DNA of 64,000 bases from Euzebya sp051004735. GTDB taxonomy: Bacteria; Actinomycetota; Nitriliruptoria; Euzebyales; Euzebyaceae. This document shows positions 39,474 to 47,935 of the stretch, one piece after another. The notes beneath the pieces were generated by a model. The model did not search any database. It worked only from the letters and a program-made list of their open reading frames with translations, and was not told the origin of the DNA. A program made the translations under genes and the position numbers. The stretch is taken from positions 1 through 64,000 of the forward strand of contig JBPCKA010000021.1 in the NCBI GenBank assembly GCA_051004735.1. Direction: 5' to 3'. Position 1 is the first letter of the stretch, and every line of letters begins with the position of its first letter.

Positions 39474-40454
39474 ATGCAACGAGACCTACCGATTCGCCCG
39501 CGACGGAACCGACACAGCGACGGCATACGAGCCTTGGTCCGAGAGACCACCGTGACCCCCGACGACCTGATCCTGCCGGTATTCATCCACGAGGACGATG
39601 AGGACGTCCCCCTTGAGTCGATGCCAGGCGCGACCCGTTGGAGCGTTCAGGGCGTCGTCGCCGAAGTCGGTCGCGCCGCAGCGTTGGGCATCCGGGGCGT
39701 CGTGCTGTTCCCCAAAATCGAGGAGCAGTTGAAGAGCGCGAGGGGCGCGGAGTGTCACAACGCCGACGGGTTGGTTCCTCGCGTGATCGACGCGATCAAA
39801 CATGCTCATCCGCAGATGCTTGTCATCACCGACGTGGCGCTGGATCCCTACTCCGACGCCGGACACGACGGCATCGTGGGCCCTGATGGACGGGTGCTGA
39901 ACGACCAGACCGTGGAGGTCCTGACCCGCCAGGCGCTGTGCCATGCCCGCGCCGGGGCAGACATCATCGCGCCCAGCGACATGATGGATGGACGTGTCCA
40001 GGCGATCCGTGAGGGACTGGACGGTGAAGGATTCACCACCACCGCCATCATGGCCTACACCGCCAAATACGCCTCTGCCTTCTACGGCCCGTTCCGGGGT
40101 GCGCTTGACTCCGCGCCGAAGGAGGGCGACAAGATGGGTTACCAGATGGACCCGGCCAACGCCCGGGAGGCATTGCGCGAATACGATCTGGACCTGAGCG
40201 AGGGTGCGGACATTGTGATGGTCAAGCCCGCGGGGCCCTATCTGGACGTGATTCGACGGATCGCCGAGGTGTCGAGGATTCCGGTGGCGGCCTATCAGGT
40301 CTCAGGGGAGTACCTGATGCTCACAGCGGCCGCGGCAGACGGGTGGCTGGATCGCCGCGCGATCGTCCTTGAGAGCCTGACCGGGATCAAAAGGGCGGGC
40401 GCCGACATCATCCTGAGCTACTTCGCCACCGACGCGGCGGAGTGGTTGCACTAG
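39474..40454 (+). CDS. hemB: Delta-aminolevulinic acid dehydratase (porphobilinogen synthase)
   Basis: The 326-residue barrel enzyme joins two 5-aminolevulinate molecules. VTPDDLILPVFIHED starts the fold. LVITDVALDPYSDAGHDGIV is the region where zinc enzymes have their cysteines; here the positions are ALDPYSDAGHDG, with Asp and Ser, suggesting a Mg-type rather than Zn-type enzyme. APSDMMDGRVQAIREGLD and IMAYTAKYASAFYGPFR carry the first Schiff-base Lys, and DIVMVKPAGPYLDVI the second. ATG 39474 (MQRDLPIRPRRNR) gives the usual length; ATG 39447 is an alternative. Confidence 0.94.
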   Translation: MQRDLPIRPRRNRHSDGIRALVRETTVTPDDLILPVFIHEDDEDVPLESMPGATRWSVQGVVAEVGRAAALGIRGVVLFPKIEEQLKSARGAECHNADGLVPRVIDAIKHAHPQMLVITDVALDPYSDAGHDGIVGPDGRVLNDQTVEVLTRQALCHARAGADIIAPSDMMDGRVQAIREGLDGEGFTTTAIMAYTAKYASAFYGPFRGALDSAPKEGDKMGYQMDPANAREALREYDLDLSEGADIVMVKPAGPYLDVIRRIAEVSRIPVAAYQVSGEYLMLTAAAADGWLDRRAIVLESLTGIKRAGADIILSYFATDAAEWLH

Positions 40455-40496
40455 GATTGGGTCCATTCGGCCCCTATCCTGCCGGTTTCAACTACT

Positions 40497-40883
40497 TCAT
40501 AACCACAGCACCCAACCAGCCGAACCGGTCGGCTGGTAGCGATACAGCGGGCGCCCGACAAACAGGTCAGGGTCCACTGGACCGAAATGGCGTGAATCGG
40601 TACTCCTTGGTGGGTTGTCCCCCACGACCCAGACCCGGCCGTCGGCTTCCCTGGAGGCACATCGCTTGACCATCAGCCGTCCCGGCTGTCGCGGATCGGT
40701 GATGACCAGCAGTCGACCGGCTGCCGGTGGCAGACCCAGCACCACCAGGTGATCGCCGGGGAACAGGGTCGGGGTCATGCTGTGTCCCTGGACCCTGAGT
40801 CGCGGCAGGGCCAACACCGCGCCGGTCAGCGCCACCCCGCTCACACCGAGAACGATCAGGACATGCGTCAGTCGTTGAAACAT
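40497..40883 (-). CDS. sodX: S26-type peptidase, likely Ni-SOD maturation protease
   Basis: The 128-residue protein has an N-terminal membrane helix (HVLIVLGVSGVALTGAVLAL). The signal-peptidase fold then has the nucleophile Ser in VQGHSMTPTLFPGD and the general-base Lys in RLMVKRCAS. VWVVGDNPPRSTDSRHFGPV is the conserved GDN-xxSxDSRxFG block. It is short, as are the proteases that remove the leader of Ni-SOD to expose the nickel-binding His1. It is divergent from sodN across 51 bases, which supports that role strongly. Confidence 0.88.
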   Translation of the reverse strand: MFQRLTHVLIVLGVSGVALTGAVLALPRLRVQGHSMTPTLFPGDHLVVLGLPPAAGRLLVITDPRQPGRLMVKRCASREADGRVWVVGDNPPRSTDSRHFGPVDPDLFVGRPLYRYQPTGSAGWVLWL

Positions 40884-40934
40884 GGGTATGTAGAGTGTGA
40901 CCGCTCAACCCGCCCATTATGCAAGGAGAACCCT

Positions 40935-41345
40935 ATGCTCCGGCGATTGTTCGCCCTAACCGACCGCTTCACGACTGTGGAGACGGTGTCAGCCCACTGT
41001 GACCTCATGTGCGGTGTCTACGATCCTGCACAGGCCCGTATCGAGGCCGAGTCCGTCATGAAGTGCGCCGAGAAGTACCAGGATTCCGATGACCCAGTCT
41101 TTCGGCAGCGGGCCATCACGATCAAGGAGGAGCGGGCGGAACTGGTCAAGCACCACTTGTCCGTGCTGTGGACCGACTACTTCAAGCCTCCTCATGTGGA
41201 GCAGTTCCCGCAGTTGCACGACCTGTTCTGGCGTGCGATCAAGCAGGCCGGTGACGCGAAGAAGTCGGTGGATCCCGCCGATGGGCAGAAGTTGCTGGAC
41301 TTGATCTCAGAGATCTCCGACATCTTTGCCGAGACCAAGAAGTAG
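40935..41345 (+). CDS. sodN: Nickel superoxide dismutase
   Basis: The 136-residue precursor has a 20-residue leader (MLRRLFALTDRF-TTVETVSA) followed by the nickel hook HCDLMCGVYDPAQARIEAESV. His1, Cys2, Cys6 and Tyr9 are all present. Position 5, a cis-Pro in the known Streptomyces enzyme (HCDLPCGVY), is Met here. VLWTDYFKPPHVEQFPQLH and the helical rest are standard. It destroys superoxide in the cytosol as a hexamer. AAGGAGA precedes ATG 40935 at an ideal distance. The maturation protease is divergent next door. The last 39 bases overlap the opposing PucR gene. Confidence 0.96.
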   Translation: MLRRLFALTDRFTTVETVSAHCDLMCGVYDPAQARIEAESVMKCAEKYQDSDDPVFRQRAITIKEERAELVKHHLSVLWTDYFKPPHVEQFPQLHDLFWRAIKQAGDAKKSVDPADGQKLLDLISEISDIFAETKK

Positions 41346-42815
41346 GTCTGTCTCAGCCTGAGCGGTGTCGACCAACCATGCATCCTCATCGGAGGTGATG
41401 GCCTGGCGCACCGCTCGCTGGGATTCGATGATCTTGACCGCCACGTGCGCAGACAGGCGGTCATCAGCCTGCGACAGGTCAAGCCTGGTCAGGTCCTCGA
41501 CACGGCGGATGCGGTAGGAGATCGTGTTGGTGTGCACCCGAAGGCGTCGCGCAGCCTGTTTCAGGCTGGCGTGTTCATGCAGGTAGACCGAGAGGGTCCC
41601 GATCAGATCAAGGCTGTGCGTCGCCTCGTAGGTGATCAGTTCCCCTAGGACCTCCTCCGCGAATCGCCAGAGCTGCCGCATGTCGCCGATCTGCAGCAGC
41701 AGTCGGTAGATCCCCAGATCGTCATACGCCACGACTCCGCCGGCCCGGCCTACTCGTACTCCAAGGTCGATCGCGTGATTGGCCTGCTGCAATCCTTGAG
41801 GTGCTGCTTCCGGTCGTTCCAGTCGCTCGCTCAGTCCACAGGTGAGTTGAACCTCCACGGAACGCCGTGCCAGGAGACCGCTCACACTCTCCAGGGCAGT
41901 GGTCACCCGTTGTGGTGTGGTGTCTCGACTCCCGTCCCCCTCCGGCTGCGCTGGCAGCAGCAGGACCAGATCGGAGCCGCGGACGGCCGTGATCGCTTCG
42001 GGGACGCGCGCGGCCAGAAGCCGTGTCAACTCCTCGGCCATCTCGGGGGACAGCATCATTCTCCTGCGGCGCTCTTGGGTCGTCCTTGCGCCCAACACGC
42101 CCACCCGAAAGGCCTGGGTTCGCGCCAGCCCCAGGATCGCTGCCTTTCGGCCGGCGTCCTGATCGTCCAGGAAGTTGCCGCTCACCAGTGCATCAAGGAC
42201 GGCGGCCCGGTATCGCTGCCCCAGGTCGATGCTGGTCTGCTGATGCGCCAGAGTCAGGGCGAACAGGGTGGCTGCATAGGTGGTGATCAGCAGGTCGATA
42301 TCGTCGGACTCGTCCTGATCTGATGAATCCGTCACCAGGAGATATCCCAGCGTGGTGTCACCCACCGTGATTGGCGTGGCTACACACCCGTGTTCCAGGG
42401 ACGAGCCGGGTACAGCGGGGACCCGCAGTGTCCGCCGCTCGTGGGCCAGCATGCTCAGCAAGCGTCCGGCACTGTCATCCCATGGGTTCCATACTTCGAC
42501 AGAGTCCTTCCCGTCCCCACTGGCCTGCGCTATGACATGAAATGAGGAATCCAGTAGCACCACAGCCTTGTTCACCATTTCGGCGAACACTCCCGTCAGT
42601 TCCTGTGGATCGGCACCACGTAACGCCGTGTCGCCGACGCGATCCACGATCGCGATCATTCGCCGGTACAGCGCGTTTTGCTTGGACAGTCCACTGAGGA
42701 CGTCCGGCAGTCGTTGCGGGTCTGCTTCGGCCCCTTCGGCCCCCTCGGCCCCCTCGGCGGACACGCCGGTCCCGGTCCCGGATCGTGGCTTGCCCCAGTC
42801 CGGCTGGGCACTCAT
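41307..42815 (-). CDS. PucR/CdaR family transcriptional regulator
   Basis: The 502-residue protein has a GAF-like sensory half (about residues 50-190; LDSSFHVIAQASGDG, VATPITVGDTTLGYLLVTD), a GGDEF-like connector with VLGARTTQERRRRM and LVLLLPAQ, and a C-terminal PucR helix-turn-helix. In the last, TLSVYLHEHASLKQAARRLRVHTNTISYRIRRVEDLTRLDL is the family signature. Such regulators respond to small nitrogen or carbon metabolites; the ligand here is unknown. It starts in an ATGA overlap with the methyltransferase gene, so both are co-transcribed. The 3' end overlaps sodN antisense by 39 bases. Confidence 0.88.
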   Translation of the reverse strand: MSAQPDWGKPRSGTGTGVSAEGAEGAEGAEADPQRLPDVLSGLSKQNALYRRMIAIVDRVGDTALRGADPQELTGVFAEMVNKAVVLLDSSFHVIAQASGDGKDSVEVWNPWDDSAGRLLSMLAHERRTLRVPAVPGSSLEHGCVATPITVGDTTLGYLLVTDSSDQDESDDIDLLITTYAATLFALTLAHQQTSIDLGQRYRAAVLDALVSGNFLDDQDAGRKAAILGLARTQAFRVGVLGARTTQERRRRMMLSPEMAEELTRLLAARVPEAITAVRGSDLVLLLPAQPEGDGSRDTTPQRVTTALESVSGLLARRSVEVQLTCGLSERLERPEAAPQGLQQANHAIDLGVRVGRAGGVVAYDDLGIYRLLLQIGDMRQLWRFAEEVLGELITYEATHSLDLIGTLSVYLHEHASLKQAARRLRVHTNTISYRIRRVEDLTRLDLSQADDRLSAHVAVKIIESQRAVRQAITSDEDAWLVDTAQAETDLLLGLGKDVGDL

Positions 42816-44551
42816 GTGGGTCCCCGTCCCCGGCGTAGTGCAGTGATCAGTTCGATGGTGCGATCATCGCCCACGGTCGTGGTCGGCAGCAGAACCCCCG
42901 CCACCATGTGACGAAGCTTCTCGATGGTTTCCATCTGAGCGTTGGACCCGAGGACTGCGATCACTGGGACGTCTACACGTTGTGTGAGCAACGACAGCAC
43001 CCGTTCGGTCTCCGCCACGTGCACGATCGGGTCGGTGAGCAGGAAATGAGCTCCGGCCCGAACGCGATCCTCTGCGGATTGCAGCGCATGATCCAGGTCC
43101 TCTACCGAAGAATGGGCCGTGGCGCCGATCACGAATCGCGTACGCTCCGGCGCGGTGATACCGCGCCAGTCCACGCCGGTGTTCAGGCCCGCCAGTGCAC
43201 GGACCAGGCGGACGGAGTCCACATCCCACAGCGATCCGGGGTCGGGGTAACTCCCCGCGACCCGTGGCGTCCCGGTTCGGCACACAACGACGTTGATCCC
43301 CAGAGCGTGGGCTCCCAATAGGTCAGCCTGAAGGGCGGCCAAGGTCCGGTCGGATGTCTCGATGGAGAGAATGACATCACTACCGATGCGCTCCCGAAGA
43401 AGCACAGCGGCCGCGATGGGGTTGACGCGTGCGGCGGGAGGGTCCGGATGTGTGACGGCCAGCATGTCCACCCCGGATGCCACCAGTCGTTCACCCTGTG
43501 CAATGAACTCCGCAAGATCCTGCCCCCTGGGCGCGTGGAGTCCCGCGATCACCACGAACTCCTCCGACCGAGGCCAGCGCACCGGCGGCACCGCATCTGC
43601 GGGGGTGCCCACCCTGGCAGGATCGGTAGGAACCTGCTGGCCAGTCGGCGCTGATCTGCTGCTTGGCTGGACGTCGGCCATGGCATCGGTGACAGCCCGG
43701 ATGTGGGCGGGCGTTGTTCCGCAGCAGCCTCCGACCAGCGTTGCACCGGCCCCTACGAAGGCCACGGCCGCGTCGGCAAAGGAGTCGGTGTTGTAGGCAT
43801 AGCGCAGTTGGTGTCCCAGGCGATGCGGCATTCCGGCGTTGGGCTGCACTGAGACGGGCAAGGACGTGTGGGCCGCCAGCTCGGCCACCACCTCCAGTAG
43901 CGCCTCGGGTCCAACCGTGCAGTTGGCGCCGATGGCGACCACGGCCGATTCCGACAAGACGGTTGCGACTGTATGGGGATCCTCCCCTCGTAGCGTCCGG
44001 CCATCGGTGGAGAAGGTCATCTGGGCGATGATCGGACGATCGCTCTCCGCAGTCGCCACCTCGACAGCCTGAACCAGGGATGCCAGGTCTCCGAACGTTT
44101 CCAGGATGATCAAGTCCACCCAGTTCGCCAGCGCCGCGATCTGTTCAGCCAGCAGTGAGGATCGCTGCGCATCGGCCAGGTGGCCTGCGTCACTGGTGCT
44201 CAGGACCGGTCCGACGCTACCCGCCACCAGGACTGGAGAGACGCTGTCCCTGGCCGCTTCCCGGGCCAGACGGGCACCTGCAATGTTGATCTCCACGATC
44301 TGGTCGGCCATACCCGACTGCCCCAACCGAAGGCGGTTGGCATCGAAGGTGTTGGTCTGCAATAGCGCCGCTCCCGCCGCGACATAGGCCGCATGCAGAT
44401 CCCGGACGAGTTCGGGCTGAGTCAGGTTCAACTCCGACGGTGAGCGGTCGAGTCGCACGCCGGCAGAGTGCAGCATTGTTCCCATGGCCCCGTCACAAAC
44501 CACGATCCGTTCCCTGAGTGAGTCACGCATCGACTGGAGTTCAGCTGTCAC
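42812..44551 (-). CDS. Bifunctional homocysteine S-methyltransferase / methylenetetrahydrofolate reductase-like protein
   Basis: The 579-residue fusion has an N-terminal Hcy-binding domain: VVCDGAMGTMLHSAGV, ELNLTQPELVRDLHAAYVAAGAALLQTNTF, the first zinc Cys in GANCTVGPE and the Cys pair in VGGCCGTTPAHIRA. From about residue 315 an MTHFR-like barrel follows (EEFVVIAGLHAPRGQDL, GVDMLAVTHPDP, LSIETSDRTLAALQADLLGAHALGINVVVCRTG). Together it could reduce methylene-THF and pass the methyl group to homocysteine. The MTHFR half lacks the clear substrate motifs of E. coli MetF, so its activity is an inference. GTG 44551 has GGGAGG seven bases upstream. It precedes pucR and diverges from the metE-like gene. 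Confidence 0.87.
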   Translation of the reverse strand: MTAELQSMRDSLRERIVVCDGAMGTMLHSAGVRLDRSPSELNLTQPELVRDLHAAYVAAGAALLQTNTFDANRLRLGQSGMADQIVEINIAGARLAREAARDSVSPVLVAGSVGPVLSTSDAGHLADAQRSSLLAEQIAALANWVDLIILETFGDLASLVQAVEVATAESDRPIIAQMTFSTDGRTLRGEDPHTVATVLSESAVVAIGANCTVGPEALLEVVAELAAHTSLPVSVQPNAGMPHRLGHQLRYAYNTDSFADAAVAFVGAGATLVGGCCGTTPAHIRAVTDAMADVQPSSRSAPTGQQVPTDPARVGTPADAVPPVRWPRSEEFVVIAGLHAPRGQDLAEFIAQGERLVASGVDMLAVTHPDPPAARVNPIAAAVLLRERIGSDVILSIETSDRTLAALQADLLGAHALGINVVVCRTGTPRVAGSYPDPGSLWDVDSVRLVRALAGLNTGVDWRGITAPERTRFVIGATAHSSVEDLDHALQSAEDRVRAGAHFLLTDPIVHVAETERVLSLLTQRVDVPVIAVLGSNAQMETIEKLRHMVAGVLLPTTTVGDDRTIELITALRRGRGPT

Positions 44552-44627
44552 CTTGTTCCTCCCAACGGGCATGTGGTCAACCCCCAACCCAGTCAAAGCA
44601 TAGTGGCGTGGAAATGGATCAACGGGA

Positions 44628-44645
44628 AAGGGTCATTTGACCCTT
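44628..44645. promoter_or_regulatory. Operator-like inverted repeat at the metE-like promoter
   Basis: AAGGGTCA-TT-TGACCCTT is a perfect 8-bp inverted repeat with a two-base spacer. A third half-site, TGACCCTT, follows directly at 44645-44652. It abuts the candidate -35 (TTGACC, 44645-44650) in the divergent region between the two homocysteine methyltransferase genes. Confidence 0.5.
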
Positions 44646-44673
44646 GACCCTTCGAGGAGGGCAGGAGTAGCGT
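44645..44673 (+). promoter_or_regulatory. Promoter of the metE-like gene
   Basis: TTGACC at 44645-44650 and TAGCGT at 44668-44673 are separated by 17 bases, a good -35/-10 pair. The transcript would have a leader of about 55 bases containing AAGGAG before ATG 44735. Confidence 0.5.
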
Positions 44674-44683
44674 CGCAACTGGT

Positions 44684-44699
44684 GAGACAGACCGGTCTC
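44684..44699. promoter_or_regulatory. Inverted repeat GAGAC-N6-GTCTC in the metE-like leader
   Basis: GAGACAGACCGGTCTC lies about ten bases downstream of the -10. It resembles the McbR operator of corynebacteria (TAGAC-N6-GTCTA), which represses methionine genes in response to SAH. Its centre, AGACCGGTCT, is itself a 10-bp palindrome. Confidence 0.4.
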
Positions 44700-44734
44700 C
44701 CTTCGTGTTCTGCCCCAACTGAAGGAGCAATACC

Positions 44735-45910
44735 ATGACTGACTTTGATCCGCGGGCCGAGACCGGAATACCCACCGAGAATGTGGGGTCGCTGCCACGA
44801 TCAAGTGACTTGCAGAAGGCGATGGCTGCCTACGATTCAGGTGAGATGAGTCATGAGGAGCTCGAGGAACTGCAGGACGCCGCGTCCAAGGAGTCGATCG
44901 AGAAGATGGAGGCCACGGGTCAGGCAATCGTGAGCGACGGCGAACAGCGCTGGTCAAGCTTTGCGACCTACCCGCTTGCCGACACCCTCGCCGGTACAGG
45001 ACTGGCCGACAACCTGGCAGGCGACGGCGGACAGTTCTTCGCCATCTTCGCCGATGGCCACGGCCGGCAACTGCCACGGCTGACCGGAGGGCCATTCCGC
45101 TACAAGACCTATGCTGCCGACACGCTGGCCAAGTCCATCGGTTACGCGACGAAGCCCATGAAACAGGCCGTGATCGCCCCCTCGATGCTGGCGCTGCTGT
45201 ATCCACTGGAGGATGAGATCTCGGGATACTCCCGAGAGGACTACGAGTCCGACCTGGTCGATGAGTGCGAGAAGGACATCCGCAAGGCATTTGACGCCGG
45301 CGCAAAGCGCGTGAGCGTGGACTTCACCGAGGGTCGTCTGGCAACGCGAAAGGACCCTCGCAACCCGTGGACCGGCGCGAACCTGCTGCCCCACTTCATC
45401 GAGCTGAACAACCGGGTGTTCGCGCGTTTCAGCCCCGAAGAGCGGGTCAACATCGGGGTGCACACCTGCCCCGGCGGCGACCGTGACTCGGTGCACAGCG
45501 CCGATGTGCCCTACAACGATCTGCTGCCCAGCATGTTCAAGATGAACGCCGGCTACTTCCTGATTCAGCTGGCCAGCGAGCGCGACAAGGACAGCGTCTA
45601 CAAGTCAATCGGTGAAAACTTGCGCGATGACGCCGACGGAATCCCCCAGATCGCCATGATCGGCGTCATCAACCCGTTGAACCCGCGTATCGAGTCTCCA
45701 GACGAGGTGCGGGATGCCTTGGTCAGCGCAGCCAACTTCATCCCCACCGAACAGCTCGGTGCCACAGACGACTGTGGCTTCTCACCATTCAGCATCGATG
45801 AGAAGCCAAATCACGGCTCCCCCGATTTTGCGCGTGACGTGGCCTTCCAGAAGATCACCAACCGTGTCGAAGGCGTGAAAGCGGCCGCGGAGAAACTGGG
45901 TATCAGCTGA
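44735..45910 (+). CDS. MetE-like cobalamin-independent methionine synthase family protein (single domain)
   Basis: The 391-residue protein is a single MetE C-terminal-type barrel. TENVGSLPRSSDLQKAMAAY starts it. GVHTCPGGDRDSVHSADV gives the zinc His-x-Cys, and ATDDCGFSPF the second zinc Cys. The N-terminal folate-binding half of full MetE is missing, as in the short core-MetE relatives; the methyl donor is therefore unknown and could be methylcobalamin or another compound. AAGGAGC precedes ATG 44735. The promoter carries two inverted repeats, one like the SAH-responsive McbR box. It converges on a TetR gene with an 8-base overlap. Confidence 0.87.
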   Translation: MTDFDPRAETGIPTENVGSLPRSSDLQKAMAAYDSGEMSHEELEELQDAASKESIEKMEATGQAIVSDGEQRWSSFATYPLADTLAGTGLADNLAGDGGQFFAIFADGHGRQLPRLTGGPFRYKTYAADTLAKSIGYATKPMKQAVIAPSMLALLYPLEDEISGYSREDYESDLVDECEKDIRKAFDAGAKRVSVDFTEGRLATRKDPRNPWTGANLLPHFIELNNRVFARFSPEERVNIGVHTCPGGDRDSVHSADVPYNDLLPSMFKMNAGYFLIQLASERDKDSVYKSIGENLRDDADGIPQIAMIGVINPLNPRIESPDEVRDALVSAANFIPTEQLGATDDCGFSPFSIDEKPNHGSPDFARDVAFQKITNRVEGVKAAAEKLGIS

Positions 45911-46550
45911 CAGGCGACCGGTGTACTCCGTGATCAGCCAGCAGTAGTTCGCCTAGACGCCGGGCGCGGGCAGCAGCGTGCACGTCGCCTTCGTGGGCGG
46001 CCATGATCGATCCCTTCATCAGCAGGTGCCACTGCCGGGCGAAACCATCGGTGTCGCCGATCCCAATCTCGGCAGCCAGCTCCTGTAGGTACACGCGGAT
46101 GTTGGCCAGATGCTGGACACTGGCCTGATGAATGGGTGACGCAGGGTCGCTGACCTCAATCATCGTCGTCAGGAAGGGACATCCTTCGAAATCCGGTGTG
46201 ATGAACCATTCTCCAAAGACGTCGAATATGGCAAGAAGTCGGTCCTGAGGGGTGTTTCCCCGACGAATGCTTTCAGCTTTCAGCCAGTCCTCGGTCCACA
46301 GACGCTCTCTTCGACGCAGATAGTCCAGGATCAGATCGTCCTTGGACTGGAAGTGGCGGTACAGGGTCATCTTCGCCGTACCGGCGTGCTGCACGATGCT
46401 GTCCACACCAACGGCACGAACGCCGTGCTGATTGAACAGTTCGTAAGCGGCGTCGCTCACCCGGGTCCGCGCGCTGGGTTGGGTCCTGACACCGGAGTGT
46501 GTCGGGGCATCGCCGGCGATGGGTGGGTAATCCTGAGTATCGTGGGCCAT
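45903..46550 (-). CDS. TetR family transcriptional regulator
   Basis: The 215-residue repressor has a TetR helix-turn-helix at about residues 30-75: RVSDAAYELFNQHGVRAVGVDSIVQHAGTAKMTLYRHFQSKDDLILDYL. The ligand-binding part has DVFGEWFITPDFEGCPFLTTMIE and a C-terminal dimer helix, as in AcrR-like proteins with the conserved GCPF motif. It diverges from the methyltransferase gene across 340 bases, so it probably controls that gene and itself. The inverted repeat at 46744-46762 is a candidate operator. The ligand is unknown. Confidence 0.88.
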   Translation of the reverse strand: MAHDTQDYPPIAGDAPTHSGVRTQPSARTRVSDAAYELFNQHGVRAVGVDSIVQHAGTAKMTLYRHFQSKDDLILDYLRRRERLWTEDWLKAESIRRGNTPQDRLLAIFDVFGEWFITPDFEGCPFLTTMIEVSDPASPIHQASVQHLANIRVYLQELAAEIGIGDTDGFARQWHLLMKGSIMAAHEGDVHAAARARRLGELLLADHGVHRSPVS

Positions 46551-46890
46551 GGAGCTGCTTAGTAGTCGGGCCGGTACTGTCCCGGCGTCGATTCCTTCAT
46601 CAGCCTACCGAGGATGCGCCCAATACACAGGGTCGCCTACCACCTACTGGTGGAGGCATGGAGTGGTTCGTCAGCACGCGGGGTGTCCTCGTGCAACCCC
46701 CCGTCGCTCATACCCGGCCAGCGGCCGACGCCCAGGCCTCGCTGTTGTGCGTTGTTCACAACGATTCGGCCGACCGTTTTGTGACGTAAACCGGCTGTTC
46801 CCACGGCCCTGCGGGTTGGACACTGATGGTGCGACCGCCGCAATCGGCAGGTCCGGTTTCGGTAGATGTCACAGTCAGAAGGGATGCCAG
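46551..46890. other. Divergent intergenic region, TetR / methyltransferase
   Basis: 340 bases without a convincing gene. Open frames here have no motif. It holds the GTTGTG-N7-CACAAC inverted repeat and a GAAGGG ribosome binding site before ATG 46891. Confidence 0.6.
46744..46762. promoter_or_regulatory. Inverted repeat GTTGTG-N7-CACAAC
   Basis: A perfect 6-bp inverted repeat with a 7-base spacer in the region shared by the divergent TetR and methyltransferase genes. Size and symmetry suit a TetR operator. Confidence 0.35.
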
Positions 46891-47922
46891 ATGAGCACAG
46901 CCATTTTGGAAGAACCGCCACGGGCCGTGGCGTCGTTTGATTGGCCAGAGGGATTCGAGAGAGTTCCGGACCAAGCGTGGACCTCTGCACCGGTGGATGA
47001 GTTCGGGCTGAACTACGACGACGTCGGTACGCACGGCTGGTACAAGAACCTCGAGCCGACCGTGGCGATGGTGTTGTCATCCCTGGCGCAAGGGGAGGTG
47101 CTGGTCGACTTCTCCGCGGGCACGGGGATCCTCGCGAAACGTCTGCTGAACAAGTTCGGGGGCTCTGTCGGAATCCTGAACGTCGACGCCTCATCCAAGT
47201 TTTTGCGGGTGGCCCTGGAGAACCTTCGAGACGACGAACGTGCGGCCTTTCGGCTGATCGGCTACCTGCGGGATGAGAAGCGACTGCAAACCATCGATGA
47301 GGTGGTCGAGCAGCCGATGCTGGACCATGGTGCGAACATCCTGACAGCGACCAACGCCATCCACCTGTACTACGACCTGCCCGACACGATCCGCTCGTGG
47401 ACCAAGATCCTTCGCCCCGGCGGGCAGGTGTTCATCTGCTCGGGAAACATGAATAATCCGAACTGCCCCCCGGGCCAGTGGATCATCGACAACACCGTCG
47501 AGCACGTCAACGAGATCGTCGCGGATCTGGTTCTTCGGGAACCCGCATTCGAGCAGTATCGGGATAACCTGACCGACGCAACGAAGCTGGCGGCCCACAC
47601 GAAATTGCGCGAGAAGGTGTTCGTGCCCGTCCGTGATCTTGACTATTACGAGCAGACCTTCGAGGACAACGGCTTTGATGTCGTGCATTCCTTCGATGCC
47701 ACCATCAACGCCCGTGTGGATGAGTGGTATGACCTACTGGCGACCTATCACGACGGCGTGATGAGTTGGGTTGGTGGTTCACCGAAGGTCGACGGTGTGG
47801 CGCCGAGCGCCGACGACGTTCGGAACCGCAAGTTCCTGATCCGTTACGGTCTGGAGAAGCTCTTCCCCGGGCAGGAGTCATTCCCGTGCACCTGGACCTA
47901 TCTGACCTGCCGTCTGCGCTGA
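46891..47922 (+). CDS. Class I SAM-dependent methyltransferase, substrate unknown
   Basis: The 343-residue protein has a SAM-binding motif I, VLVDFSAGTGILAKRLLNKFG, then VGILNVDASSKFLRVA (motif II acidic end), NILTATNAIHLYYDLPDTIRSWTKILRPGGQVFICSGN (motifs post I to III). After the Rossmann part comes a long C-terminal region with NCPPGQWIIDNTVEHVNEI and DLDYYEQTFEDNGFDVVHSF. I do not recognise the subfamily. It is followed after 13 bases by a thiolase gene and is divergent from a TetR gene, so the pair looks like an inducible unit. metK and two methionine synthase genes lie nearby to supply SAM. GAAGGG precedes ATG 46891. Confidence 0.75.
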   Translation: MSTAILEEPPRAVASFDWPEGFERVPDQAWTSAPVDEFGLNYDDVGTHGWYKNLEPTVAMVLSSLAQGEVLVDFSAGTGILAKRLLNKFGGSVGILNVDASSKFLRVALENLRDDERAAFRLIGYLRDEKRLQTIDEVVEQPMLDHGANILTATNAIHLYYDLPDTIRSWTKILRPGGQVFICSGNMNNPNCPPGQWIIDNTVEHVNEIVADLVLREPAFEQYRDNLTDATKLAAHTKLREKVFVPVRDLDYYEQTFEDNGFDVVHSFDATINARVDEWYDLLATYHDGVMSWVGGSPKVDGVAPSADDVRNRKFLIRYGLEKLFPGQESFPCTWTYLTCRLR

Positions 47923-47935
47923 GGGGCAAGCAGGC

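Noticed and set aside
44597..44734. SAM or cobalamin riboswitch before the metE-like gene
   Set aside because: The candidate promoter leaves only about 55 leader bases, too short for either class, and none of their conserved core sequences are present.
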